The notes: generated by a model not told the origin, from the sequence alone. 64,000 nt of DNA from Petrolisthes cinctipes (GCA_033782935.1 JAWQEG010000288.1:242001-306000), one strand, 5' to 3'. Positions 34,470 to 45,616 are shown, numbered from the stretch's first letter. Translations and numbers: made by a program.

Positions 34470-37400
34470 AACAAACACACACGTCCGACATGCCCAAATC
34501 CCAACAAACAGACAACGGGGTCAGTTCAATGCAACCCTTGCAGAAACTGGACCCACCCTACAAATACAACACCTGCCTCCAAACAACACTACACAAACAC
34601 ATAGACTCGTCCTCCATCACCCACACCATCACTCCTACCCCCACCACCCTTACTCCCAACACCATCACCCACACGGTCACAACCATCCCCATCTCCAACC
34701 CCGCCAAAGACTCCCCCTCCCCACCCCAACGCTGCAGCACACAACACACACCGCACTCACAACATAAACATACTCCAGATAAATATCGATGGCATTAACA
34801 CCAAAAAACAAGAACTTACACACTTCATCATACAACACAACATACACATTGCCATCGTACAAGAAACCAGATTACATAACACACACAAAACACCTACATT
34901 CCCCAACTACACCACCATCAGACAAGACCAGGCCAACAGCAATGGCGGCGGACTCATCACCCTGGTACATAAATCCATTAACTATACAGAAACCAGTGCG
35001 CATTTCAATTCCCTTCTCCCCCACCACGACACCATCACAGAAATTCAGGCCATCAAAGTAAGCACTGGCAAAACAACAAGCACCACAATACCCAACGTAG
35101 CCTATACATCCCCCCTAAAACCAGCCCAACAGTTCCCCATAGCTACACCCCCTAGCTCCAACAAATCACCAGCCAACCTAACCTCATCTTGGGTGGTGAC
35201 TTCAACGCCAAGACATCGGCCTGGTATGTCAACAACCCAGACACAAACAGAGGACTTGAAATCCTCTCCCAAACAGACAACCTCATCACACTAAACAACA
35301 CTCACCAACACACCCACATCCCTCACCAAGCCCTCTACCAACCATCATCACCCTATATCACCTTCTGCTCCCCCAACCTAGCACCCAGAACATCATGGAG
35401 TGTGGTCAACACTCCGACCACCTTCCAATCATCATAATAACTAAATCAAGTATCACCCCAGCTGGCTACAGACGCACATACACCAAAGCCAACTGGGACA
35501 TCTTCACTAAAGACACAGAAGATCACTTTGAAAAACTGAACAGTACACCCATCACAGACATCAACACTACTGTACAAAAATTCAACACAATCATACAAAC
35601 CGCAGACAACAAACACATCCCTAGAGGCAACAGAAGAACACACAACCCTAACTTTACAACAGAAATTCAGGGCCTCATCAGACAACGAGACACACTCAAA
35701 CACTCACCCCCAACTCCAACAGTACACCAAATACAAGCACTAAACACACAAATAAACAACAAAATCAAAGAACCAAAAAGTTTATCAACACACTTGATCA
35801 CAAAAGTGTGTGTTGATAACACACACAATACCCAACGCCTGAAAACACGGAAACATCACCACTATCTCCAAACCCAACAGACCCCACACTACCCTCATCA
35901 CACCATCCCATCACCCTCCTTTGCACCCCCTCCAAGGTTACTGAACGCCTCATCATCAGCCAAATCACACCACACATTCCTCTTGCATCCTCAACATGGT
36001 TTCAGACCACTACACTCAACAAACACTCTTCTTACAGACCTCACACAAAGAATTTATGATGGCATCAACTCAGATAGACCCCCACACAGAATGCTCCTAG
36101 TTACACTGGACATTAGTAAAGCATTTGATGCCATCCCCAACCACAACCTCACAAACAAAATATACAACACAAATATGCACAATACAAAAAGATGGCTGAC
36201 CAGCTTCTTGGGAGGAAGAATAGCCCATGTTACAAATGCTGGTCAGTCATCTTACATCAAAAGTTTCACCAACGGCGTCCCCCAAGGCTCTGTACTGTCA
36301 CCCAGCCTTTTCAACTTATACATGCATGACCTACCAACACCCCAGACACCACAAATACATGTAGCCTCCTACACAGACGACATAGCAATCACATGTACAC
36401 ACAGAAATGCAGACACAGCCACTCTCATCCTCCAACACACTCAATGCCTGGTTCATCGCAGACTTAAAATAGCACCCACCAAGTCAACAGACACCATTCT
36501 CACCAACCACAACACCGAACACCGCTACACACCACACCTCACCATAAACAACACACCTATACCACACACACACACCCAAGATACTTGGTATAACATACAA
36601 CACATCTATGACATTCAAACAACATATCACAACCATCAAAAACAAATGCATGCAAAGACTTAAGGCCCTCAGATCACTCGCCAGCACAACATTTGGACAC
36701 AACAAAGAAACCACAACCACAGTGTACAAACAATACATCCGATCAGTGATGGATTATGCAAGCCCCGTCTGGGCCTCAAACCCCACTGAAACACATCTCA
36801 TCACCCTACAGACCATACAAAACAGAGCCCTAAGGACACAGGCTACACAGCTACCACACCTACAGACCACTTACACCACGAAACCAAAATCCTCAAGATT
36901 AAGGACCACCTTGACATGAGAGGCACACAAACACTTGCTGCAGCCTCCACAAACCCACACCACCCACTACACTACATGGCAAAACACCCAGGGATGCCAA
37001 GAAACATCAAAACAACACCCAGTACACGATACCATTCACAAATACTATCATCTCTTACACCCTGCCCACCCCAAACCAGTCTCCAAAAACACATTCATAC
37101 TCAAATCACCCACCAATCCATCAATGCACTTAAGAACAACACCCTGCTGCATGCACGACCCCCTGACATCCACCCATCAGAATCCTCTCTCCCCCGTGAG
37201 GACAGAGTCCACCTGGCCAGGCTGAGAAGCGGCCATCATCCGTTCTTCTGACATATCAAAAGAAACTAGATGGAGCCATCACAGATACCTGCCCAGGATG
37301 CAACACAGCACCCCATTCTATTACAAACATTATGGAAGACTGCAACACACACAACGACACTCGCCAACAACACAAAATACACTCACTGAGGGCTGTGGGA

Positions 37401-37492
37401 AAGCCTGGTTCAAGCCATGGCCTTCCTCAAGGGCTCGGGGCTGCTCGGTCAGACAGCTTGAGGAACTTCAACAACGACTAACCCATAGTACT
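34470..37492 (+). mobile_element. Jockey/I-like non-LTR retrotransposon, near full length but decayed
   Basis: The endonuclease part (34750-35430) shows NILQINIDGI, AIVQETRL, GGDFNAKTSAW and SDHLPI. The RT part shows LDISKAFDAIPN, NGVPQGSVLSP, LFNLYMHDL and the catalytic box SYTDDIAI, with Thr where Ala is usual. The C-terminal part shows MDYASPVWAS and a His/Cys cluster. The frame changes several times. The 3' end is GAGGAACTTCAACAAC, as in the two other copies in this window. The coding strand is very A/C-rich. The clade is assigned from motif style only. Confidence 0.82.
35395..36663 (+). pseudogene. Reverse transcriptase ORF of the Jockey/I-like LINE
   Basis: The longest open stretch of the element, 422 codons, from the end of the endonuclease domain (CGQHSDHLPI) through the RT palm. 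It loses the family frame after RLKIAPTKST, continuing at 36608 in another frame (MTFKQHITTIKNKCM). Catalytic SYTDDI is retained, but the ORF is truncated at both ends, so it is probably inactive. Confidence 0.78.
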
Positions 37493-37699
37493 GTAGGTGG
37501 AGACTGATGTAGCAGAACTAAAACCACTTATTTTTACTCATGAACCGAGCAATAACAAGGACCAAGTTTAGCAATATAATTGTGATTTAATTAGTCTTTA
37601 CTAGCCTATACAAACAGCACTGGCAGTTTCTTTGAATCATTGATTCCAAAAAAAAAATATTAAATTTGTCCATAACATTTTCATTACTAGAGTCAAGAG

Positions 37700-37995
37700 A
37701 TATCTACATAGTCAAGAAGGTTAAAAGAAAGAGAAGTTTCGAAAGTCTGGCAGCGTGAGAATGGAGAGAAGATGGAGTCAATGTGAGTGGAAGTGAGGAA
37801 GTGAAAGATTGAAGTGTGGAATAGGCATTTTGATCGTTTGATTAATGAGGGAACGGGAGGCAGGTGGTAGACAGACGACAGGGTGTACAGGATTAGGAAA
37901 GGAAAGCAATAGGAAAGTTGAAGATGGGAAAGGCACCAGGGGTGCTGAAATGTTAAAGTGTGGGGGGGAGGTAGTGGTGGAGTGGATGTTGCTTT
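37700..37995 (+). mobile_element. LINE fragment, RT N-terminal region
   Basis: A decayed plus-strand reading contains KLKMGKAPG, then an EMLKCGGEVVVEWM-like segment split by a frameshift. This is the GKAPG block that precedes the RT palm in the family seen at 26830-28665. It ends abruptly where the tRNA-like retroposon begins. Confidence 0.6.
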
Positions 37996-38425
37996 TGGGG
38001 GAGGCATGGCAGAGTGGATAAAGTGACGGACTGCGAATGGCAAGGGCCCTGGTTCGTGTCCACAAGAAAACGAATGGGATTTTTCTGAGGTGATCTGATG
38101 GGTCCAGCTGTTTGTCAACTACCCTGGCTACGCCGACACATCAAGAAAATACCCCCTACATCGTCATCAACTCACAATATAGAAGATGCCAGACCATATT
38201 CCAAGATGCTGTGAGTGACGGTGTAGCTGCTCTCCCCTGATAGTGATGTGTATAAGTAAGGTGTCGTCATCTAGTGGGGCAGAAGAGAAGCTACGGTACC
38301 AACATCACCTCCAAGCTCCACTGTCTCATCTAGTGCGACACCCAATAATCTCGGGGCCTCGCAAGAGTCACAGGCTACTGACAGCCTACAGTCCCGAGTT
38401 GAGGTATAGAAAAAAAAAATTAAGC
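37996..38425 (+). mobile_element. Candidate tRNA-derived SINE
   Basis: TGGCAGAGTGG at 38007-38017 fits the pol III A box consensus (TGGCNNAGTGG), and GGTTCGTGTCC at 38051-38061 fits the B box with one change. The 33-base gap between them and the GACGGACTGCGAATGG middle recall tRNA-Ser/Leu. An A10-11 tract at about 38411 is a possible 3' tail. It is not a functional tRNA: no acceptor stem closes. Confidence 0.5.
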
Positions 38426-38439
38426 CAGCTGAGGAGATA

Positions 38440-38930
38440 GCACACCAGACGATTAACTTAGGCGTATTCCGTTCATAGCTAACAAGCAGTAAGTCATTTT
38501 CCAACAAGATGGCGCCCTAGTGCATTATTCGCGTGAGGTTCGTGCGTACCTGGATGAGTAGTTCCCAGATCGGTGGATTGGTCGTCGCGGTCCCGTGGAA
38601 TGGGCTCCTCGTTCACCTGATCTCACACCATGTGATTTTTTCTTGTGGGGTTACATCAAGTCGAAAGTCTATGGAACAAGGCCTCAGGATCTCCTAACAC
38701 TTGAAGAACGCATCAGAAACACATGTGCTTCAGTGGCTCCCGAAATGTCAGGCATGTGTGAAACGGCTTGATTGGTACGAAAAAGGTGGTGCACACGTCG
38801 AGGTGTACCACTAACTTATGGATGAACATTCCAAATCAAAGATGGTACCACAAATATTCTCAGTTAATGTAGATTTTACCATGTGAATTTCATCCACATT
38901 ATGTTCAATTAAATTTTCAATAAACAAAAC
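38440..38930 (+). pseudogene. Mariner-like (IS630/Tc1-mariner) transposase relic, left part
   Basis: The frame reads FFQQDGA, REVRAYLDE, then a stop, FPDRWIGRRGPVEWAPRSPD, LTPCDFFLWGYIKSKVYGT and TLEERIRNTCASVAPEM. This is the C-terminal half of a DDE transposase with two acidic catalytic blocks. In-frame stops follow YLDE and CETA. The 5' half is absent. Its 3' non-coding tail is interrupted at 38930 by the LTR element and resumes at 48517. Confidence 0.82.
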
Positions 38931-39349
38931 TCTAGTAACCCAAGCACCAGGATTTCCCATTCTCTGCATACCTGCGCATCCTCGCCTTCACCTGTCGGCT
39001 TGCATGCGAGCCTGTACCCAAGCCTAGCCCATCGTACCATGGCCTACGCTCTTCCACTAGCACCGGGACAGCCAGCCAGACAAGTCACTCTCCTCTCCCG
39101 CTCCGCCACCGCCGCTGCCTTGCCTCATCTCTCCATGCTACACGCCACGGTCACCTTCAAGCAACGCCACGACACCTCCAAGCAACACGCGACCTTCTCC
39201 AAGCAACGCTACGACACCTCCAAGCAACACACGGCCTTCTCCAAGCAACTCCACGGCCTCTTCAAGCAACACACGCAACCTGGCGAGCGGGAAGGTGCTT
39301 GGGATCAACTTCTCATATTTACCTTGTATACTCTGTGATTGGAGTGAAT
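38931..39349 (+). repeat. 5' LTR, left part
   Basis: It aligns with 48031-48430 of the 3' LTR. It contains a short tandem array of TCCAAGCAAC-based units (about 39155-39270). It ends at GAGTGAAT, the left copy of the duplication made by the nested LINE. The 3' LTR lacks the adjacent TGATTGGAGTG. Confidence 0.88.
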
Positions 39350-39967
39350 GCGTCATGAGCTGAGCAAGTCTTAAGCCCATAACTGCTTCTGCCTCCTAAC
39401 TGCTTGCATGCTACCTTCCCATGGTCCCCCCTGTTATTACAGAATGCATGCAAGGGACCGAGTGGACTGACGGTATAATCAGACCTCCCTGCTGCCTTGT
39501 AGGGTGCGTCATCTAGGCAAAGGCTAGAAGGAAAACTCTAAAATAAAATAAAACAAGACCCCAACGGCGGAGCTAACTAGCACCGGCGGAAGAGGGCAGT
39601 GCCTGGCGGGCAGGCGACAAGGCGGACCTTGGTGGAACAAGAACCCGGCAGCCCGATGCAACCAACATCGTTGAGGCTGCCTGTCTCATCTCTTGAGCCG
39701 CGGTGGAAGCGATGTGGGCCAAGTGAGTGTGCATAGCCGTCGCGCAGCCACGACCACCAAAAACAATATACCCAGCGACTGGCTTTCTGTCGTTTGTTCT
39801 CTACACTTCCCTTCATCCTTCAAGTCCCATGGCGACGGTACCGCGGGTGACGGGAGTAGGCCTGGAACGCTGGAAACCCCCAGTCCGCGACTGCACACGG
39901 GCGGTGGGTTTGTGATGGTCGCTCTCTGATGACGTTGCCGTGACACCAGAGTTCGGCAGCTGGACCC

Positions 39968-40900
39968 GTGACTGGGCTGGCCTATTTAGGATTACCGCAG
40001 CCCACCCCACAAGGGGAGGCCACTAGAAATGACGGGGTAAACATCGGACACGGCAAACTTGTCTGGTCAGCTTACCGCGGCTGGCGGACCTCTCATCACT
40101 GCGGTCGAAACAATAGAAATTTAACAAAAAACCTCACCCTTGGTGCATGGAACATCCGCACCCTCCAAGACGTGGCAGACATCAACCGCCCCAAACGACG
40201 TACAGCCCTTGTTTGCAAGGAGCTTGCCCGCTTCAACATCGATGTGGCAGCCCTTAGCGAAACCAGACTACCAGAAGAGGGTAACATCAGGGAAGCTGGG
40301 ACGGGATATACCATCTTCTGGAAGGGAAAGGCCCCCGAAGAACCACGCATACATGGCGTTGGCTTTGCCATCCGTTCACAGCTCGTACAACAGCACAATC
40401 TCGCTCCAACTGCCATCAATGAGCGCCTGATGACTGTCCGAATACCGCTTATCCAGGACAGACACCTCACCCTGATCTCTGTATACGCCCCTACACTCAC
40501 ATCAAATGAACACAAAGCCGCCTTTTACACCCAACTCGACCACACCATCCAGGCAGTGCCCGCCAATGACAAGCTCGTTGTGTTAGGGGACTTTAATGCC
40601 CGAGTAGGCAGGGATCATCGCCTGTGGGAGGGTATCATTGGCCACCACGGTATTGGGAACTGTAATGCCAATGGTCAACTCCTACTGGGTCTCTGTGCCG
40701 AGCACGAGTTTATTGTTACAAACACCTTCTTCAGGCTGCCGAACCGACGAAAAACTACATGGAAACATCCCCGGTCCAAGCACTGGCACATACTGGACTA
40801 TGTCCTGACCAGAGCCAGAGACAAAAAAGATATCCGCATCAGCCGATCCATGCCCGGGGCGGACGATTGTTGGACGGACCACAGACTCCTGATCTCCTGA
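39968..40900 (+). CDS. LINE apurinic-type endonuclease domain
   Basis: A 310-codon open frame. Motifs in order are LGAWNIRTL, ALSETRL, ISVYAPT, VVLGDFNARVG, HWHILDYVL and CWTDHRLL, which cover the catalytic Asn, Glu, Asp-Phe-Asn and Asp-His residues of the EEP endonuclease family. It nicks target DNA to prime reverse transcription. The TGA that ends it is in the same frame as the RT ORF 62 codons later. The upstream start is uncertain because the frame may open earlier than the first ATG. Confidence 0.88.
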   Translation: MTGLAYLGLPQPTPQGEATRNDGVNIGHGKLVWSAYRGWRTSHHCGRNNRNLTKNLTLGAWNIRTLQDVADINRPKRRTALVCKELARFNIDVAALSETRLPEEGNIREAGTGYTIFWKGKAPEEPRIHGVGFAIRSQLVQQHNLAPTAINERLMTVRIPLIQDRHLTLISVYAPTLTSNEHKAAFYTQLDHTIQAVPANDKLVVLGDFNARVGRDHRLWEGIIGHHGIGNCNANGQLLLGLCAEHEFIVTNTFFRLPNRRKTTWKHPRSKHWHILDYVLTRARDKKDIRISRSMPGADDCWTDHRLLIS

Positions 40901-41086
40901 CTCAACTTCAAGACACAACGACCACCCAGGCGGACACCTGACAGCATACCACACCGCCGCTTTGACTGTGACAAGCTCCGCAATCCACAGCTGGCACAAA
41001 ACTTCAGGGAAGCCTGTGAAAGACATCTCGTAGACCCTGTAGATCAGGCTTCAGTAGAAGACCACTGGACCACTCTTAGAGACGCC

Positions 41087-43315
41087 ATGACCCGGGCAGC
41101 GGAGGAAACAATAGGCTTTGTCAGCAAGAAAAACCAGGACTGGTTCGATGAGAATGATGGAACCATCTCTCTTCTCATTGAAGCTAAACGTCAGACACGA
41201 CTAATCCTGGAGAACCAACCTACAGCTGAAAACAAACGTACACACAAACAAGCTGTAGCAGACTGTCAAAGGGGGATCCGGGAGGTCCAAAACACTTGGT
41301 GGCAAAGAAAAGCTGCAGATATCCAAAACTACGCTGACCAACGAGACCTGCGCCGATTCTATGCAGCTACCAAAGAGGTCTTCGGTCCTACAAGATCATC
41401 AGTGGGCGGCTTAAAGGACGTGGATGGAGCCACAACCATAACCGACAGCGAGGGCATTCTATCACGATGGAAGTCTCATTTTGAAAACCTCCTCAATGAT
41501 CAAGCCAATACCCCTAATGATCTCATACGCATGACCCCGCAGTATCCCATCCGCCACTGGATGTCTTTACCACCTTCCATCCAGGACTTCGACAAAGCCA
41601 TAAAATGCATGAAACCCGGCAAAGCCCCAGGACCCGACAACATCCCACTGGAGCTCCTCACTCAAGGTGGCCCTGAGCTGAGAAACCGTCTTATGCTCCT
41701 AATACTAAAAATATGGAAGATAAAGGCTCTCCCCAGTGACTTCCGCGATGCAACCATCATCACCATCTTCAAAAAAGGAGACCGAGAGAACTGTAACAAC
41801 TTCCGCGGTATCTCTCTATTAAGCATCGCAAGCAAGATCTTTGCCCGTATTCTCCTTGACCGCCTCCTTATCCTTGCAGAAGACGTTTTACCAGAGTCCC
41901 AATGCGGCTTTCGACCCTCCCGTGGGACAATAGATATGATCTTCTGCGCCCGACAACTCCAAGAGAAGAGCCTTGAACAACAACAACCAGTAATGTTCAT
42001 CTTCTGGGACCTAAAAAAGGCCTTCGACAAAGTACCCCGCCCAGCAATGTGGGCAGTCCTTGCTAGGTTCGGATGCCCACCGGACTTTGTCACCTTAGTG
42101 CGTGGCCTCCATGACAGAATGGTCGGCAGAGTATGTCACCAAAGCTCTCTCTCTGGCCCTTTCTCCATCAACGGCGGCCTCAAACAGGGGTGTGTGCTGG
42201 CTCCAACCTGTTTCTCCCTATACACAGCAGCCATGCTAAATGAAATTCCACCAGACACACCCACAATTGACCTACAGTTCCACATGGATGGAGGGGTTTT
42301 CAACCTCGCCCGACTGCGCGCAAAAACAAAGACCACCAAGACATTACTACGAGAAATGCAGTACGCTGACGACAATGCCACCCCAGGTCAGACTGCAGAG
42401 GACCTCCAAAGGACAGCCACCACCTACAACACCGTATATGAACGCTTTGGGATGCAAGTGAATACCGACAAGACCAAGGCGCTTATCCAACACCCACCTG
42501 GTCAGATACTCCCAAACATCAACACTACAATTAACGAACACACACTAGAAGAAGTGGAACAATTTTCCTACCTAGGGAGCATCCTGACATCTACTCCCAC
42601 CTGTAAAAAGGATGTGGAAAATAGGATCAGGGCAGCCCACTCCGCCTATGGTCGACTCAGCTGCCGTGTGTTCAATAACCATGCATTGACTATGGCCACA
42701 AAAATCATGGTCTTCCAGGCAATAGTCCTCTCCACACTCCTTTATGCATGTGAAACATGGACCCTCTACAGAAGCGACATCCAAAGCCTAGAGCGCTTCC
42801 AGCAATACAAGCTGAGGCAGATTCTAAAAATCCCATGGGAGAGCCACACCACCAACGTTGCGGTTTTAAACCAAGCCTCAGTAACAAGCGTCGAAGCCAC
42901 CATTATTTACCACCGTCTCCATTGGGCAGGCCACGTCCAAAGAATGGAACCATTCCGGCTCCCCAAAATAATGCTCTATGGCGAACTTGCCAACGGAACC
43001 AGACCACGAGGAGCCCCAAAGCTGCGCTATAAAGACCAACTCAAGCGCACCCTGGCCCTAACCAACATCGACCCCTCCTCGTGGGAGCAAACCGCCAGGG
43101 ACCGTGCAACATGGAGGAGAGCTGTTCATCATGGCACCACAGCTTTTGAGGAAAAAAGAAAAGAAAATGAAGAGGCAAAACGAAGGAGAAGAAGAGAGAG
43201 ACAAGAGCAACCACGTCCTCCCCCTACCCTCCCTTGCGAACTGTGCCCGCGACTCTTCCACCACAGACTGGGCCTCTCAAGTCACATACGACATAAACAT
43301 CCACCACGAAGATAG
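41087..43315 (+). CDS. LINE reverse transcriptase with C-terminal zinc finger
   Basis: 742 codons from the first ATG, though the frame is open from 40901. It shows KCMKPGKAPGPDNIPLELL, FRGISLLSIASKIFARIL, ESQCGFRPSRGTIDMIF, FWDLKKAFDKVPR, GLKQGCVLAP and MQYADDNA (Asp-Asp near residues 428-429). Further on come VNTDKTKALI, FSYLGSIL, LLYACETWTLY and LHWAGHVQRME, then a basic stretch and CELCPRLFHHRLGLSSHIRH, a C2H2 finger. Only the upstream stop separates it from the endonuclease. It is the best-preserved retroelement ORF in the window. Confidence 0.92.
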   Translation: MTRAAEETIGFVSKKNQDWFDENDGTISLLIEAKRQTRLILENQPTAENKRTHKQAVADCQRGIREVQNTWWQRKAADIQNYADQRDLRRFYAATKEVFGPTRSSVGGLKDVDGATTITDSEGILSRWKSHFENLLNDQANTPNDLIRMTPQYPIRHWMSLPPSIQDFDKAIKCMKPGKAPGPDNIPLELLTQGGPELRNRLMLLILKIWKIKALPSDFRDATIITIFKKGDRENCNNFRGISLLSIASKIFARILLDRLLILAEDVLPESQCGFRPSRGTIDMIFCARQLQEKSLEQQQPVMFIFWDLKKAFDKVPRPAMWAVLARFGCPPDFVTLVRGLHDRMVGRVCHQSSLSGPFSINGGLKQGCVLAPTCFSLYTAAMLNEIPPDTPTIDLQFHMDGGVFNLARLRAKTKTTKTLLREMQYADDNATPGQTAEDLQRTATTYNTVYERFGMQVNTDKTKALIQHPPGQILPNINTTINEHTLEEVEQFSYLGSILTSTPTCKKDVENRIRAAHSAYGRLSCRVFNNHALTMATKIMVFQAIVLSTLLYACETWTLYRSDIQSLERFQQYKLRQILKIPWESHTTNVAVLNQASVTSVEATIIYHRLHWAGHVQRMEPFRLPKIMLYGELANGTRPRGAPKLRYKDQLKRTLALTNIDPSSWEQTARDRATWRRAVHHGTTAFEEKRKENEEAKRRRRRERQEQPRPPPTLPCELCPRLFHHRLGLSSHIRHKHPPRR

Positions 43316-43347
43316 GTTAACAGCGACGGAAACCAATACTCGGATAA

Positions 43348-43420
43348 GAGTGAATAAAACCGTACCTAGTATTCGAGTCTCCTATACACCTTCCGATAGT
43401 AACGACCTCCAGACGTTACA
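43348..43420 (+). repeat. 5' LTR, right part
   Basis: It starts with the right copy of GAGTGAAT, contains AATAAA, and matches the last 80 bases of the 3' LTR to the GTTACA end. It is followed by AT and a PBS-like TGGGGACC. Confidence 0.85.
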
Positions 43421-44290
43421 ATTGGGGACCTTGGAACTCAAGTAGCACTCGTACTAGGCCGGTAGATCAAGGACCAGGCCCTACGTCGCCATAAAGCTGC
43501 TGGCTGGCTTCCCCCTTACACGAGGCCCCACGTTCCAACTCCACGTGTTCACCACCTCCTACTCCAAAATGTACCCCACACTCACACGTACACATCTCCC
43601 TCCCGTATTTTGCTTGTTTTCATTATTTATATTCCCCAGTGTTCTTCCCCCTCCACATTTTTTGTAACGTAACGTACCACTTCACGTACTTTCCTTGCTG
43701 CTTCCTCTTCCCGCCATCCTTTCTTTTGGCCCCCTACCCCGTTCACCTTTCTCCTCCCGCACCTTTTCCACTCTCTCGGCCCCCTGTTTCTTGCCACTCA
43801 CACCCTACCCTTATTCACGTCCACCCTGCCCCACGTGCTCCCCCTTCTGCTCCCCGCCCCTTCTTTTGTTACCCCTGTTTTGCCCTTTAATTTCCCCCTC
43901 ACCCGTTAAAAAAAAAAATTTCTCCCTGCCCCACGTGCTTCCCCTCACTACCCCTTTTCACGCCCTCCCTGCCTTCACGTGCTCCCCCTGCCGCCCGCCC
44001 TTGTGCTTTCTGTCCAGTCTTTCGGCACCCCTATTTTGCCCCTATTCTCCCCCGCTCACTTTTGTTATTTTTTTTTTTCCCGTTCCACTCACATCTCTTC
44101 CCGTTTTTTTTTTTTTTTCCCTATCCCCCAACTCCTCCCCACACTCATACACACTACGCTTTTGACACCCTCCATGATGTACCTATGCCACGTACAACAC
44201 AACCACTAACCTCACAACCACGCCCCTCTTACCCACAAAGCATCTTCCTGCCGGCACCTTCACGTCACCTCACCACACCGCTCGCACTCT
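43421..44290 (+). other. LTR-element leader, C/T-rich, no gag found
   Basis: Between the primer site and the protease the DNA is a pyrimidine-rich tract with short open frames on the plus strand that look compositional. No capsid or zinc-knuckle motif was seen, so gag is lost or unrecognisable. Confidence 0.55.
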
Positions 44291-44297
44291 CCTGTGG

Positions 44298-44765
44298 GTG
44301 GAAGACCTCGAATCGGGCGACAACTTCCTCGTCGACTGGGACAAGGATAGGAAGAGCCAGGCCTCCACCGCATATGACCTCCTTGCAGAGAACAAGTCGC
44401 CCATCGCCACCTGCAGCACCAGGCATAGGGGGCTGACTCTTCTCAAGCAAGAATACGTCGTATGGCCCTTCGTCGTGGCTGATGTGCAGGCACCAAACCT
44501 GGGTCTGGATTTCTTAACGGGTCATGACCTGCTTATTGACACCAAACGACACTGCTTAATACACCACGGGGGCCACCATTCCCACCAAACACTGTCGTCA
44601 CGCCACACCCACTATAACACACATTTAACATGCCAACACATACCAACACATATTACACAATTTCCCACAACTACTCTCCACAGACACCTCATACAACACC
44701 CAGGACCCAGGGATTCGCCACACCATTACCACGACAGGCCCCCCCGTGTTCGCCAAGCCTCATAG
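44298..44765 (+). pseudogene. LTR-element protease remnant
   Basis: It holds WPFVVADVQAPNLGLDFL and then HDLLIDTKRH, the flap-to-C-terminal part of a retropepsin. Upstream, the active-site position reads FLVDWD instead of the usual Asp-Thr-Gly, so catalysis is probably lost. The tail runs into the spacer before RT. Confidence 0.72.
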
Positions 44766-45150
44766 GATGCCCCCGGAACGCCTCGAAGCAGCTAAACGAG
44801 AGCTCGACGTGATGATCCAGCAGGGCGTGGCCAGACCTTCGGACAGGGCATGGGCGTCTTCTCTTAACGTGGTCTCCAAGCAGCAGGAAGGAGAGTGGAG
44901 GGCATGCGGAGACTACAGGGCTCTCAACGCTGCCACGATTTCTGACAGGTACCCTATTCAGCACATCCTTGACTTCCACTCCAAGCTCCAAGGATGTGCG
45001 GTATTTTCCAAGATTGACTTTGTCCGTGCCTTCCGCCAAATTCCTGTTGCGGACGAAGATATTAAGAAGACCGCCATCACCACGCCCTTTGGATTATTTG
45101 AGTTCCCGGCCATGAACTTCGGACTACGGAATGTTGCACAAACGTTCCAG
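44746..45150 (+). pseudogene. LTR-element reverse transcriptase, N-terminal part
   Basis: It shows ELDVMIQQGVARPSDRAWAS, then WRACGDYRALNAATISDRYP, VFSKIDFVRAFRQIPV and FGLFEFPAMNFGLRN. The family frame stops at AQTFQ near 45150, just before the catalytic YxDD, and the next recognised segment is in another frame. The missing piece is a deletion, not a simple frameshift. Confidence 0.85.
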
Positions 45151-45616
45151 AGTCAAGATCCACCCGTCCAAGTGTATCATCGGGGCAGATCATCTCGACT
45201 TCCTCGGACACCGTGTCACACCTCTCCTGCAGAAGGTAGAGGCCGTGAGAGAATTTCTCCTACCTACTACAGCCAGGAAATTCAGGGAATTCCTAGGGGT
45301 GGTGAAATACAACCACCGGTTCATCCTCCACGCTGCCTCTGCCCTCGCCCCATTCCACGACCTACTGAAGGGGCTAAAAAAGTCCTCGCAGATGAAACTC
45401 GTCTGGCCTCCGGCAGTGGAAGCAGCGTTCAAGGACATCAAGACCACGCTGGCCGACACCACCCTCCTGGCGTACCCTACTCCTCATGCACCCACTTCTA
45501 TCTACACCGATGCATCAAATGACGCCATCGGAGCTGTCCTGCAGCAGGAGGTGGACGGAGCACTGAAACCCATCACTTTCTACAGCAAACGCCTTGAGTC
45601 GCCACAGCACAAGTAG
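45131..45616 (+). pseudogene. LTR-element RT thumb/connection and RNase H start
   Basis: It begins in family frame at RVKIHPSKCIIGADHLDFLG, directly after the RT deletion. It continues through FREFLGVVKYNHRFI and the RNase H strand YTDASNDAIGAVLQQ, then meets a TAG stop after SPQHK at 45614-45616. The stop is followed by in-frame continuation. Confidence 0.85.

Larger units (their letters stand above)
39350..43347 (+). mobile_element. Nearly intact 4.0 kb non-LTR retrotransposon nested in the 5' LTR
   Basis: Flanked by GAGTGAAT at 39342-39349 and 43348-43355, a good target-site duplication. It has about 600 bp of 5' leader, one long reading frame interrupted by a single TGA at 40898-40900, and a very short 3' tail of about 32 bp. 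The frame encodes an AP-type endonuclease, a reverse transcriptase with YADD, and a C-terminal C2H2 zinc finger. The endonuclease part of this family is often database-annotated as craniofacial development protein 2-like. Clade RTE/CR1-like, not settled here. Confidence 0.9.

Noticed and set aside
38007..38061. Functional tRNA gene
   Set aside because: A and B boxes are present, but the acceptor and anticodon stems do not close; treated as a SINE head.
40096..40515. Minus-strand ORF over the LINE endonuclease
   Set aside because: Shadow of the plus-strand coding frame, which shows all endonuclease motifs.
43639..44165. Plus-strand Pro/Phe-rich ORFs in the LTR-element leader, possible gag
   Set aside because: Pyrimidine-rich low complexity with no capsid or zinc-knuckle motif; two overlapping frames are equally open.
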